From the NCBI GenBank assembly GCA_026874595.1, contig CM049316.1, positions 21,477,839 through 21,541,838 of the forward strand: DNA of 64,000 nt, in the 5' to 3' direction. The stretch comes from Sipunculus nudus. Its lineage: Eukaryota; Annelida; Sipuncula; Golfingiida; Sipunculidae. The notes under the pieces are model-generated. The model made no database searches, was not told where the DNA came from, and was given only the letters and a program-made list of their open reading frames with translations. Each line of letters opens with the position of its first letter. The first letter of the stretch is position 1. The position numbers and the translations under genes were made by a program. This document shows, in pieces, positions 23,809 to 35,689 of this stretch.

Positions 23809-24016
23809 TGTCGGGATGTTTGTAGATGTGTTATTGAGTTTACATAAAAGAACACTGGAGCGGCTAACAACATGGCTTCTACGTCTCAGTTACTCAAGTT
23901 ATGCGAGACTCAGTAATATTGAATAGTCTGAACGCTGGCAACATCTAGAGATCATGTACTGAACTATTCTTTTTTATATATTATATATAATATAAATAAA
24001 TAAAGCTTTATCAACA
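23809..24016 (-). repeat. 5' LTR of the Gypsy remnant
   Basis: 208 bp; the longer of the two LTRs, with TG...CA ends in minus-strand reading. Confidence 0.85.
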
Positions 24017-24539
24017 CTTTATCAAAGCTTACATCTGAGTAAGTCCATTCAGAGTGCCGTAAATATATATATTTTCCAAATGTACATTCCCAAAAAAATT
24101 CATAAAGGTGCTGGAGAAATGCTAAGAAATCCCTTTAGCTGGGTAAAGGAGGTCGATGGTACCATCCGAATTTCGTGTGTTGTACGAGAGGTCCATATCC
24201 ACTGCATACAAGAGGTGCTTATATAACAGACACACATTGATTATCTGAGCCTTCAGAATAATCAGCCTTTTAGGCCAAGGAATTTATTGATTTCGCGTGT
24301 TTACATTAAACTGTTTACCTTTTATTGTTTTTTTCCATAAAAGAATTCGCCCAAATCAAGATTTACGGGTTATAAAATACTCACATTAAGTGTTACTTTT
24401 AATAAACAGTGGTGCAAGTCGTTTCAGACAAACCGAGAAATATATTAAAAATACAGAAAAATATATTAAAATTCAGCATAAAATGTGCAACGAATGTGTG
24501 GATGTCGGAATTTGTTTCCACTTCAAATAAGATATATTA

Positions 24540-25400
24540 TATTGATATTGACTAAAAGCAATGGTGAAATCATTGTTTTATATTGTTTAGTAGTCATATG
24601 CTTTAATGTAAGCTTCCTTAACTTTGTCGATGGAACACCATTTATCATGGATATTAGTAGGCGACATTTGACATTTGTTCGACAAATCCAATTTCTCTAA
24701 CCCTGCAAGTAGACTCGGTGCGGCGGGGTCTGAACCTAAAAGCTTTGATCTTACACTAAGGAATCGTAAATATGTAAGTCCCTTAAAAACTTCTTCATTA
24801 TAAATGAAAACATAACAATATATAACGCAGATTGTCTACGAATTTCTGACTATATATGCGAGTCCTAAGGTTATATATCATATTATTCCAATTTTTTTCT
24901 TTAAAATTTAATGCTTTAATTGTTGGTGCATCAACGTGTAAATTATAAATAATCGAAAACCTTTCCTTGCTTTTACATCATCGACTTTTTGTGCTTATGG
25001 ATCCTCTCTCTTCTTCAAAAAGATTTGATCATCTGCTGCTTCTTGAACTCAATGATTAGAATGATATCATCGTGGTTCCCTTTTCAATCAGTTCATAGAG
25101 CTATTGGAGAAGGTACGTCATTTACTATGTTATGATGCTAGGGCCGAATGAAACTTTAAATTGGCATGATAAGTAACTGGACTAAAATATGTGGACCATT
25201 TCGCAAGTCTAATGTATTGTCACACGAGTATCACTCCGTCAAATGGTTTACCCATTAATTTATATAATTTGTAATTTTTATAATGAATTTAAACTCAAGA
25301 TCAATAAGTTTTAAGTTAATGTTTTCTGGCAATTTTGTCATTTGGAAAGTGACATAAAAGCTTATTCCTGGTCAACAATATCAGTGGCTTTTGATAACGA
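24540..25400 (-). pseudogene. Decayed Toll/LRR gene relic
   Basis: On the minus strand an LRR stretch EEVFKGLTYLRFLSVRSKLL, then LGSD and LEKLDLSNK (about 24640-24785), aligns with residues around EEGSFQGLTCLRSLDLS and LESLDMSYN of the intact TLR. Upstream in another frame, HVDAPTIKALNFKEKNW (about 24880-24950) and, more weakly, MTKLPENINLKLIDLEF (about 25290-25350) also look like LRR or LRRNT pieces. Frameshifts and stops separate all of them. It is more diverged from the intact TLR than the 33.6-kb copy, so it may come from a different TLR subfamily. No TIR part was found. Confidence 0.6.
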
Positions 25401-25409
25401 TGCTTCACT

Positions 25410-26480
25410 GACTGCATTACTGACAAAAATTGTTGATTGACTCTCACCATAGTACTAAAAACACTTTCGAAGACCCTGGATGGTCGACAAAGTTTAGTAT
25501 ATGACAGGCTTCGCCGGAAGATTTTGCGCGAATCTTTTATATGCTTCTTGAATGGCCTTTATTTCAGGTGACCATGACAGAGAGAGAGGCAGAGAGAGAT
25601 CAAAGAGATGGCAAGTTATACAGAAAATAGAGTTTCTACAGTAACTTTTATATAAATAATAAAGGGATGCAATGTTTGTGATGCAATGTATGAGAACATA
25701 TATAATAAAACCACATTCCTAAGGATAATAAAACTGCGTCTATCAGAATAACTTTTGTATAAACACTGAAGGTCAAGGGATAGGTGGATATGTAATGTTT
25801 TCATAAATTACTATCATGCCAGGGAAGATGATATACAACAAAACCACATCTAGTTTATAATACTAATGTACTTATGGTCTATCAGCAACCAAGGTCACCT
25901 GGGTTGCAAGCGGGTGGGGAGGGGGGGGGGGGAGGTTGGGGGTCCAAGATTTGGGAAAGTGGAAGCCCATGATGACTGATGAGATTACCGTAGAAAGGTC
26001 CGAAAATGGGGTCTAGGCCGCAAAGACTGGATTAAATCCAGTCGCCCCCTCTGGATCTCTTACGGTGTTTTCTAAACAATTTATCATGAATTCCCCTAAA
26101 CGATATATTTCTTTTCTGTAAATTATACCTTTCACGCCAGAATCCAAATCTGAAATAAATACCAATGGGAATGCAAACTTAAAAAAAAAGCAAAGAGCAT
26201 TCTTACATTTAGATATTAACATAGAATAGAAGGCGAAAAAAAACTGCCTGAACATAATCCAAGTATACTTTTATGTTTTATGCTGGCTTTTTACGAATCG
26301 GCCTAGTCATGAATGTATACAGTTTAATTGAAAAGTTTATTACTAAAATCTGATTCATTTGATTGTAGAGCCGCACTCTTTACCTGAACAATATCTTAAA
26401 ACCATGGAAGGTACTCTTTTATTAATGTGCTTATATACATGTACATGTAATTAATGAAGCTAAAGCTGTAACTATGTACA
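25410..26480. other. No gene seen; G-run at about 25919
   Basis: Short frames only. A G-rich tract lies near 25915-25940. A frame at 26013-26255 (-) is not domain-like to me. Confidence 0.4.
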
Positions 26481-26486
26481 ATTATA

Positions 26487-26904
26487 GACAGATCCCCATC
26501 TTTTATAGGAACCAGCGAAGTGACGTAATTGTAGTGACGTCATAGTCTCACCCACTATGACGTCACTAGCATGACGTCACTTCTGTCATGGCGGGGAGGA
26601 CTAAGGCAGCCGCACCGGAAATCGGAAGATCATGGGTTCGAATTCCACTGGCAGTGAACCACTTTTCTGTGTATACCCTTTCCATCTATAAAACAACGAA
26701 CCAGCATGGCTATTCATATATCTATATATATATATATATATAATATATGTCGTATACCATAAAAAGCCATCAGTTCTCCCTGCTGCATGCAAAAGTCGCC
26801 GTGCCGACACGTGTAGTGGGTGAGACTATGACGTCACTACCATGACGCCACTTCCCTGGTTCCTATAAAACTGTACAAATACACAGAGGAGTTGGGGATC
26901 TGTC
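26487..26904. repeat. Inverted repeat with TGACGTCA cluster around a SINE head
   Basis: The left arm (26487-26555, starting gacagatcccc) and right arm (26816-26904, ending ggggatctgtc) are inverted and imperfect. TGACGTCA lies at 26535, 26558, 26572 and 26829, with a TGACGTAA variant at 26521. TGACGTCA is the palindromic CREB/ATF site, but the sites may simply be part of a repeat. Confidence 0.75.
26588..26745 (+). mobile_element. tRNA-derived SINE (family 2), copy 1
   Basis: A tRNA-like head carries ggactaaggcagccgcacc (A-box position) and gggttcgaattcc (B box). It is followed by cagtgaaccacttttctgtg and then a short (TA)n from about 26720. A direct copy lies about 310 bp downstream. Confidence 0.7.
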
Positions 26905-26998
26905 ATGGCCAAGAGGACTAAGGCAGCCGCACCGGAAATCGGAAGATCGTGGGCTCGAATCCCACTGGCAGTGAACCACTTTTCTGTGTATACCCTTT

Positions 26999-27040
<42 letters not shown>
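26904..27040 (+). mobile_element. tRNA-derived SINE (family 2), copy 2
   Basis: This repeats the 26588 head with B box gggctcgaatccc and the same tail, ending in a (TA)n tract at 27003-27038. Confidence 0.7.
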
Positions 27041-27149
27041 TCATTATGGCACTCCCAAAGCTCTTAAATTAACAAATGTTAGAACATTAATGTGCTCTGA
27101 CGTGGAGATCAGAATCTAACCAAGACGGTATGATATTTCATGGAAGCCG

Positions 27150-27275
27150 CCCCAGGTGAGCGTTGTGCATGATCCCGACAATAGTCTTTCACTCACGAAC
27201 GAGTGCGCCTTTCGGGGGTACCTGGCTGTTATAGCCTAGCAATGGGGATGACATGCGCATGACTGCATCGCTGCA
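27150..27275 (+). mobile_element. Truncated SINE body (family 1)
   Basis: It matches the body of the 9.3-kb SINE (actcacgaacgagtgcgcc, then gcaatggggatga) but lacks the tRNA head and A-tail. Confidence 0.8.
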
Positions 27276-27279
27276 CGCG

Positions 27280-29780
27280 AAAGGTCTCTCGTACTATATT
27301 CATTTACATCATGTTGTGTTTTTACAAAATACCTTTCTGCCGATTTATAGTAAGATTTTGCCCATTTAAAGTATTCAAAACTCAAAGCATTGAAGATTGC
27401 GACAAACTCTTCAGTGTACCTCCTCATCTTCCACAAGGATGTCTCAGTAATAATGAAACCAGGACGTTTAAGTTCGTTCTGAGAGGAAGCAGCAAACCAA
27501 CACTGAAACTGTTGCCCCATCATTATAAAATTTTGTCTGACAATGAAAAAACATCCTCAATGCATCTCACACTAATCTTACATGCTATGTTATATGTTGA
27601 TGACGCCGTTGATACAGTGTGGTTAATTACATTGGCTAAGGGAACATTTATCGCCTTGCCATCGTGCTAGTGCACATTATCACTTGGTATGGGCACTCAG
27701 AAATAATGTGGCTTTAGATGACGGCGAGGTTGGGTGGAAATAACACAACCATCGATAGGTTAAACACTTAATCTAAGTCAGGTCTTCAAGGAAGCTTGTA
27801 AAAAAAGGGGGTTCTGTGGACAGCTTGTTCCCAAAAGCTTAATAAATATTCTATTTAATTTACATGGATTGTACAATTAACTACACTGAGTTATTACACT
27901 GAAAGAAGATTGGATTAGTCACGGCGATATACAGAGTATCCACAGAACTTTTCGCTGGGCCAATGAATGTTCTCGGGTTCCTAAATGATATTTGGGAATC
28001 TAGAAGACTATGTTGATGTTCCGTGTTAGCTTTATCTATGTTTTAATTACTTGAACGGCATTAAAATTAGTTCCCATGATCAGTAATGATGAACAGTGAA
28101 GAGTAATATAATACTGTCTGAAGCCAACACTTGGTAGAATATGTTATTCTTCACACACTGGTACGGCCACTTTCAACAAATGTACCAGGGCAGATCGAGG
28201 GAAGAGTATTTGCATGAAAAAAAAATAACATAGCCATTGCTAAGTTTTACACCTAATCCAAGTTAGGTCACCAAGCCAGTATAGTTTACTCGCGTAAAAG
28301 TGGAAATTAGAATATAACAATTTTATGTTACATAGATTATACAACTTGTTGTAATGGCTGATGCGAGGCATTTTATCGAGGTAGAACCAAATGGCTCGAT
28401 ATCTACAGTATCCATTGACCTGTCAGCTGGTCTTAGCCCTACATTACACAATTAAACGCAAATAAAAACCTTGACCTCTTGGGTCCCTCAAAATATCAAA
28501 CAATTCAGTAGTCTATGATTTTTCGTGTTAAGTTTGCAATGTTTATTGATTTGGATGGCGTAAGAATTATTTTCCATAATCAGTTATGATGGAAAATAAA
28601 GGGATATATAATTTTATTGAAGTCAACAATTATTATTATATAGACAAACACGTTGTGCCTCATATATTGGTCCAACTATGGGCGTGTCGGTATGTCAGAC
28701 TAGATACATATATGATGGATAACAAAATAAGTTTTCACTTCTCGGCGGTCTAATTGGCAACAAAATAATATAAATAATACACCAAACAATCTAAGCAATC
28801 CCTGCTTTGGGCATAATCGTTCACAATTTTGGTAGTTATCATAATATATGATACTTTGTATTTTAAAAAGCATAGGCTGTCATGAGGAAAACCTGTTTAT
28901 ATTGTAGAGACCATACTTGATTAATGATAAGTCCTTGCTCTCTAAAAAGGTCAATATTTAGTATGGAATATTTATAATATGGAACAATATTTAGAACCAC
29001 ATTTGTATAACCATATTTGCACTGGCAAAATATTTGGTAAACATGTTTTGTTTCTGTTCACGAGTCAAGGCTATAAAATAAAAAAAAAATCATATGTAGG
29101 TCGTGCCCAAAGAACAAAAGTCCAGTAGAATAGTATAAAACCCAACTGCTGTTGTACCTGTAATCATCCCTTGACATACCGTACCGTTGACACAGGAGTG
29201 ATTTCTCAATTACAGGTCTTCACAAAGTCAGGTTCCTCTATCAAATGTAGAAACAAACCAACGGTGACAGGCTAGTATAAAAAGCGGCCAAGTTGACCCA
29301 GAATGATTTCTTTCTCCGGGATTGAGAATTTTGCATTTATATTTTTTCCTCTCTGTGCTATACTCATTTATAGGTTATAACTTTACAGGTTTTACTTCTT
29401 TGTTTTTTTCATTAATTATTTTCAATTCGCCTTACAGTTATTGCTAAAACTATCTCTTAATTATATATTTGTGTAAAGGTTGGGTTTCATGGATACAGGC
29501 TTTGTTTATGAAAAGATATTGTTTTACTGTTTGTGTGAAGATGTTGACTTGGAATACAACCTAATTCGGGGTAATCGTTCACTTTTACAGTTAAAACGTG
29601 TATATAATAAAGAAAATAAAGGGATTTTAAGTTCATATGGCTTAGATGGAAGAACATTGTGTTCAATGTCTCCAGAAAATATGGCCCGTACTGGCTCTCT
29701 CAGCATTGACAACGTTTGAAAGATTGAGTCGGTTTTGGTTGATCCGATATAATTAAGGCGAAAAGAGAAGATACTGTAAG
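27280..29780. other. No gene supported; diverged duplication at 27.85-28.65 kb
   Basis: Blocks near 27850-28130 and 28310-28620 look like diverged copies of each other about 470 bp apart (paired phrases such as tacatggattgtacaa and tacatagattatacaa, and gatcagtaatgatg and aatcagttatgatg). Open frames at 27236-27523 (-) and 29480-29719 (+) are not recognised. Confidence 0.4.
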
Positions 29781-29789
29781 AGTAGAACA

Positions 29790-29935
29790 TGGTAGTCGGT
29801 AAGGGTGGAGTAACCGGAAGACCCGGAGAAAACCATCGGGCCACTACAAACCACTCTCATAGCCACACCAGGTATCGAACCCGGGTCGCCAGCGGAGAGG
29901 TCAGAGCATTTTACCACTCAGCCATCCAGGTCCCT
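29790..29935 (-). mobile_element. tRNA-derived SINE (family 3), minus strand
   Basis: On the minus strand it has an A-box-like ggatggctgagtggtaaaat and a B box gggttcgatacc, spaced as in tRNA-Leu/Ser-like genes. A body with ctccgggtcttccggttact follows. A related body without a head is at 32262. Confidence 0.7.
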
Positions 29936-30354
29936 GATGAGCGTACCTGTTATATTAATCTTGCAAAAATATAAAAAAAAGGATGTATTCACTTTAATGC
30001 CGGATAATCAACATGGGACATTCAAGACCATTGACAAGAGAAGTCACGGATTTCTGTTAATGTATACTGTTTTTGGGACATGACGCAATATCATTTGTAT
30101 AAATTTTTAAATTATTAAAGAATTACTATACTTATATTTCAAAGTTTCATTTGAAATCTCATAAACTCGCGCGAAAGCAATGATACAAGGTTATGAACAT
30201 AGTAATAGATCGACTTTAGAGCAAATTTATTCCATACGGACCATATCGATAAACAGTACATGAATAAGCAATGAATTATTTGTTCATAGCTATGCTGCAA
30301 TGTCTTGAATCCGATAGTCGTAACACTAGGGCTATTCTCCGAGATTCAACGAAT

Positions 30355-30455
30355 TCACCATTATGCCATTAGGGCACCGGAATGGGTTCGAACCAAGATT
30401 CTTCACCTTCGTAGTCCAACGCCTTAACCACTAGTTCATGTTCTACCCCACTATG
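30355..30455 (-). mobile_element. tRNA-like sequence, probable SINE head
   Basis: On the minus strand ctagtggttaaggcgttgg resembles an A box and ggttcgaaccca a B box. No full cloverleaf is obvious, so I prefer a SINE head over a working tRNA gene. Confidence 0.5.
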
Positions 30456-32261
30456 TATCTATCTTTTTTATTGTTTGTGTGATCCCCTGAATAAAATACA
30501 CCAACACACATATGAATTATGGATGCAAAATAAACATTGTGAAATGTATAACATGTATAAAATGGAAGCTACACAACCTCAATGGAAAAAGAACTTACAT
30601 ACCACAAGCAATTGAGATATTAAAAGAATCTGCAACTGATGTGGCTTCTGATTTCATATAGCAGATGTAAAGAGTATATACTGTGAATATTCATGTTTTT
30701 CTGCTTATATTATTATTGAGATAAATATTTTAATTTGTGCAAAATTTGCACATGTGTATGACGGTTATGCAATGTATTATTAGTATTCTTTTGAAACATC
30801 ACAGGTACTAGTATTTGTATTGTTAAATATGTTAACATAATCATATCTAATATGTTGTTGATTGATGATTAAAAAAATTCTTTGAGCTTGCTTTTCCTTA
30901 CATCATAATATCTGTCTTTAACCCTGGTTAAGGCATGCATTTAGGCTACTCCTGTATTTAGATCACTTCTATCCAGTCCAAATACAGGAGCGCCGCTGCT
31001 ATTCATAATTCAGGAGTGCCAGTGCATGTCATTGTGAGAAATTGCGACATTTCATTTTCCCCAATTGCTCGAAACTGTATAGTCCAGTGGTTAAGATCCC
31101 AGAATAGGAAGAATTGTGACAAAAATAAAAGAAGCATGGAAGTTAATAAAAGTGTTCTTTTGGGCTAAATGAGTTATAATATACTTTTATGTCTATGTTT
31201 TTTTGAAGATTTGTGCAAAAGATGAAAGAATAGTGAAACAGGACATAACATTTGTCCGGACCATACTCAATATTTTCAGATATGGGGCAAAGCGGGCGTT
31301 ACTTTATCTCTAACAAAATCTAAGATGACGACCAAGATGGGCGCCGAATCATAGAATACCAATACATCCGGTTACACTTATTCTGAAATGTATTGCAAGC
31401 GAAATGTATCTATGTTCTTGGGTCATAAAAAGTCATTTATAAGGTTTTCAAGTCAGTAAAATGACTCTGTGAAAGAAATATGGTATTGTTTTATGTGACA
31501 TTGTGCTAAAAAAAATTTGTGAGCATATCGAACGGTAAAACTTATTTATTGAATACTTTGATGAAAGTTAATATAAATGTTAATCTTAAGTATTCAAACA
31601 CTATATCACCTTCAATATAATGAAAACGCTCGGCTTTCTCCACTGTCGACCACAGTTCTTTAACTGGTGTTGCTAAGACAGTGGGTATTAGTGGCCCTAT
31701 TGGGTGGGCGGTTTCCTCTGTCTTCTGATTCCAACAACCCCTACCGAGCGCCGCCATCCGAGCCATGGAGAGGGCCTTGTATTGGTTATAAAAACTTTTT
31801 GTACAGTTCATGTAAAATAAATGTTATTTTTTTTTCATAAGTTTATTTCAGACTGAATGCATGTAGGACAGGATACACACCATTTCAAGATTCAATGGTG
31901 ATGGTGCAGTTTTCAGACTCTTTACTCGCTTGAAGACAGAATCTGTGCATATTGAAAGGCTCACAACCTTATGTTTTGTGTTACGCTTTTTTTCTAAAGG
32001 ATATATTATTTTAGGCCTGTTAATATCACTTTCTTTTCAATGAGAATGAGGTTATTTCTATGATAAAGACGGTAAGTCATTAGAATGAATTCAATTCCTG
32101 TCGTTAAGATATTTGAGCGAATCTGTCGGTTTCTGATATGGATTTTTTTTTGTTTTCTTATTGTATATATTTCAGAATTTTATATTTTTTGTACAATTAG
32201 TTAAAATAACTATTACAAGCCACGCTCTATGGACTGGTGGCGCTCAGTAGTGTATAGGGGT

Positions 32262-32345
32262 GGAGGAAATCGGAGGACGCGGAGAAGAGAACCGATATTG
32301 AATGGGCCGACACAAACCTCTCTAATAGGAAAGATGATGATCCAA
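32262..32345 (-). mobile_element. SINE body fragment (family 3)
   Basis: ggtggaggaaatcggaggac and the following gggccgacacaaacc match the body of the 29.8-kb SINE (ggtggagtaaccggaagac, gggccactacaaacc) in the same orientation. Confidence 0.6.
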
Positions 32346-32397
32346 TATTTCATTAAATTAAAAACGGACATAAAGGGCTCAAATACTTTAATCATTA

Positions 32398-32460
<63 letters not shown>
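32398..32460. repeat. (TA)n microsatellite
   Basis: About 60 bp of perfect alternating TA. Confidence 0.97.
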
Positions 32461-32463
<3 letters not shown>

Positions 32464-34612
32464 CACATATGGATTCATACATATGATATTTCCCAATAGA
32501 ACTACAGAGGTTTACATGTGAAAATGTTTGTAAAATCTATTTACATGTATGTTGGTTTCAAATATCCTAATGATTAGTGTTTACAGACATACCAAGTTCC
32601 TAACTTTATTCCAGATTTTGACATTTAAGTTTCGTGGCCCCATAACCTTTTCAATGTAATTACATTTGTCAGCATACAAATAAAGGGAAATAAGGAGAGG
32701 GAAATATGGAACATTGCAATAGAAATTGTTCTTCAATTCAAGCATCAAATTACATGACATAACAAACAAGTCTAGCCCACCGAATGACACATTCATTGTA
32801 TTACAGACAAAAGTATGAGATTACGGTGCAGAAATCTAAAACTTATATTTGCTGGTCGATGTATTGGTAAAAAGGGAAATTTGGCACAATGTCAATATTT
32901 AATAAAGCCAGCATTTATTACAGGGCATTACACATGAAACCCTTTCATTATACAGACATAAAACCCTTAAAAATAAATTTCTGGAACCCTAAAACAAAGA
33001 AATAGGGCACTTTAAATGCGTTATAGGACAAATATAAAGGATTTATTGATATTTTATAATCCGGCAGCCATCTTCGCCGCCATCCTGGATTTTGAACGAG
33101 ACAATGTGATTTCCGCTTGGCCCTATATCTGTAAATATTGAGTAATGTCAGGATAACTATTTTCCCAAGTTTTATGCTTTTTTCGTTTCTTGCACAAGAA
33201 TATTTCTTCTCTTAACAGCTGGACTATAACATTTATTATATTTGTTATAAATCGATGCCTAGATTGATAAAAACATATTATCGTGAAATGATTTATCTTT
33301 CCAGGATTCATATGTGACATTTTCGACTTTTCTTCCACAGGACAGGAGAAGTCCATTAAAAGGCAAAAGTGTCAAGAAGAGTGACGAGGTCAAATATTTT
33401 TTTTCTCGCGATATAAAATCTTATTCAGCGTACATATGGTGCAGACCGTGAGTTACTTTGCTTCTGTACTTCTGTTCTAACATGCAGCAGGCAGTACCTT
33501 CTTACAGGAGAGTAACACCGTTTTCCACTTAGTTATAAAGTAAGACCACCATCACGAAGAGCAAACATGCCGAATATTTTATCTATGATTACAGTCATTT
33601 TAGGTTGTTTGTTCTTGCGTGTGCCGCAGCTCAAAGCTTTAACTGTTCCAAATGTGGGTGCACACGCACCGGTGGTATCATCATCGTGAACTGTGGAAAC
33701 AAGGGTTTGACGGACATACAACCTCTCTGCGAAGAAAATGTAAAGGAGTTTAACCTCTCTAAAGACCATATAAATACCATTAAGAACTCTTCATTTGTCA
33801 ACTGCTCTAATTTAGAGATATTGCATTTGCAAAAATCTGGAATCAAACTTTTACAGGAAGAAGCATTTCAAGGACTTGGTCGTTTACAGTTCCTCGATCT
33901 CAGTAGGAATAAACTGGGAAGCGACGACGGAAAACTAATGTTGGGTGTTTTCAAAACTTTAAACAATTTAGAAACCTTGAATGTGACTTGCAATTACCAG
34001 CTTGGCAATAACAAATACCAACGCTTAATTTCCATGATGCTCTCTATACCAAAGAGAAAGTTGAAAACGTTGATTTTCACAAATGTGTCATCGTCAAGTG
34101 GGTATTCAGATAATGATATCACTTTCCTTGAATCTATAAAAACGCCGTCACTGTCGAAACTTGATCTCAGCAAAAACAAAATTAGTTATATATATGGTTT
34201 AATTGCTAATTTTACTCCAAATTTAGAAAACCTCTGGGTGGAAGATAATCATTTGTATTCATATGACTTCTTATTCGGCCTTAACCGACTTAAATATCTG
34301 GACATAAGCCAACAAACTCTTGGTGGATTGAGGCATGAAAACAAAGGACAGTTATACAACAATGGCCTCACGTCATGGAATACATTTCCTAAAAAATAAT
34401 ATAAATTACAGGTACAAACTTGAACAATATAGTGATTGTATACGTACTTAAATAACTGACGTATTCACTAAAAAAGGAGATGTGTCTGGCAATATAAATT
34501 ATTGTATACCCCTGCCCCACACCTAAGAATTGTAATGGCTCGACAATTCACAACTTTGGTACAATACCGGTCCCTGACCATATACATTTGTTAAATGTGG
34601 AAAACATGTCCG

Positions 34613-35440
34613 CTTTATATATATATAACTCGCGGACAACAAGATGATTAGGTTTTTTGGTACTTTTGAACTACAACACCCGGTTCATTGACCTCTCCAA
34701 AAACGGATTAACAAATATTAACACACATGGATTTGGTAGAAACATGTTGGCCTCTGTGGTGTCTTTAAATTTTGGCACGAACAATATAGGTAAAATGATA
34801 GCAGAAGATGGTGGTCCATTGCCATTCTTTTTTGATTTAATATACTTAAAACTCGCATCTTACAACATATTTCCTATATCGCCTGACGTTTTAAGTGGTA
34901 AATGTAAGTTATGCTTGGAGCATCTTGACTTGACATACAACTATTTGCTTAGCATTCCAGCTTCTGCTCGCATAAGCACCTGGTCAAAGCTTAAAGTTTT
35001 GGATCTTTCAAATAACAGAATTTTGTATTTATATATATATAACTCGCGGACAACAAGATGATTAGGTTTTTTGGTACTTTTGAACTACAACACCCGGTTC
35101 ATTGACCTCTCCAAAAACGGATTAACAAATATTAACACACATGGATTTGGTAGAAACATGTTGGCCTCTGTGGTGTCTTTAAATTTTGGCAAGAACAATA
35201 TAGGTAAAATGATAGCAGAAGATGGTGGTCCATTGCCATTCTTTTTTTATTTAATATACTTAAAGTTCGCATCTTACAACATATTTCCTATATCGCCTGA
35301 CGTTTTAAGTGGTAAATGTAAGTTACGCTTGGAGCATCTTGACTTGACATACAACTATTTGCTTAGCATTCCAGCTTCTGCTCGCATAAGCGCCTGGTCA
35401 AAGCTTAAAGTTTTGGATCTTTCAAATAACAGAATTTTGT
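34613..35440. repeat. 414-bp tandem duplication inside the TLR pseudogene
   Basis: aactcgcggacaacaagatg occurs at 34627 and 35041, exactly 414 bp apart, and the sequence from there repeats with about six base differences. Both copies start with the identical 17-mer tttatatatatataact, which suggests slippage or recombination at an AT-rich microhomology. 414 is a multiple of three, but the junction itself contributes a stop at 35059-35061. Confidence 0.95.
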
Positions 35441-35689
35441 ATCTAAAGAGAGATGTTTTGTCATTTCTAATAATTACATTTAAGAATGCAGAGAAAGCAG
35501 GAAGAATTGTAAGGCTAGACTTGTTTGGAAATCCTTTGGAATGTTCATGCAGTTCTTTATATTCTGTCAAATTTCTGTTCAGATACCGGCATAATCTTAA
35601 AAATTTTTAGAGATTGACTTGTGGTCTACAAGAAAAACACTTCACGTTTCCCTCACTTGCCTACAACTTTTTTGCTCCGTCTTGAAAAA

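Larger units (their letters stand above)
22271..24016 (-). mobile_element. Ty3/Gypsy LTR retrotransposon, internally deleted
   Basis: Two LTR-like ends in direct orientation flank a decayed pol region read on the minus strand. The LTRs begin TGTTGATAAAG and end CCCGACA in that orientation. Just inside the 5' LTR is a primer-binding site (23791-23808). Protease-like LDTGAQVNILP (about 23770) comes almost at once, so gag is missing. Reverse transcriptase pieces follow with several frameshifts, including a YMDD box at 23030-23041 and KYNLNLNNNKCELV after it. A pol C-terminus (HYVRRVLKPKRLMEE, stop) occurs near 22700, so RNase H and most of integrase are deleted. I found no target-site duplication. 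It is inactive. Confidence 0.9.
30460..33560. other. No gene seen; partial SINE and microsatellite inside
   Basis: Apart from a SINE body fragment at 32262-32345 and a (TA)n tract at 32398-32460, nothing is recognised. The last few hundred bases are the 5' flank of the TLR pseudogene. Confidence 0.4.

Noticed and set aside
27236-27523. 95-codon minus-strand frame
   Set aside because: Its C-terminal part reads the antisense of a SINE body fragment (27150-27275); the rest has no recognised domain. A broken gene cannot be excluded.
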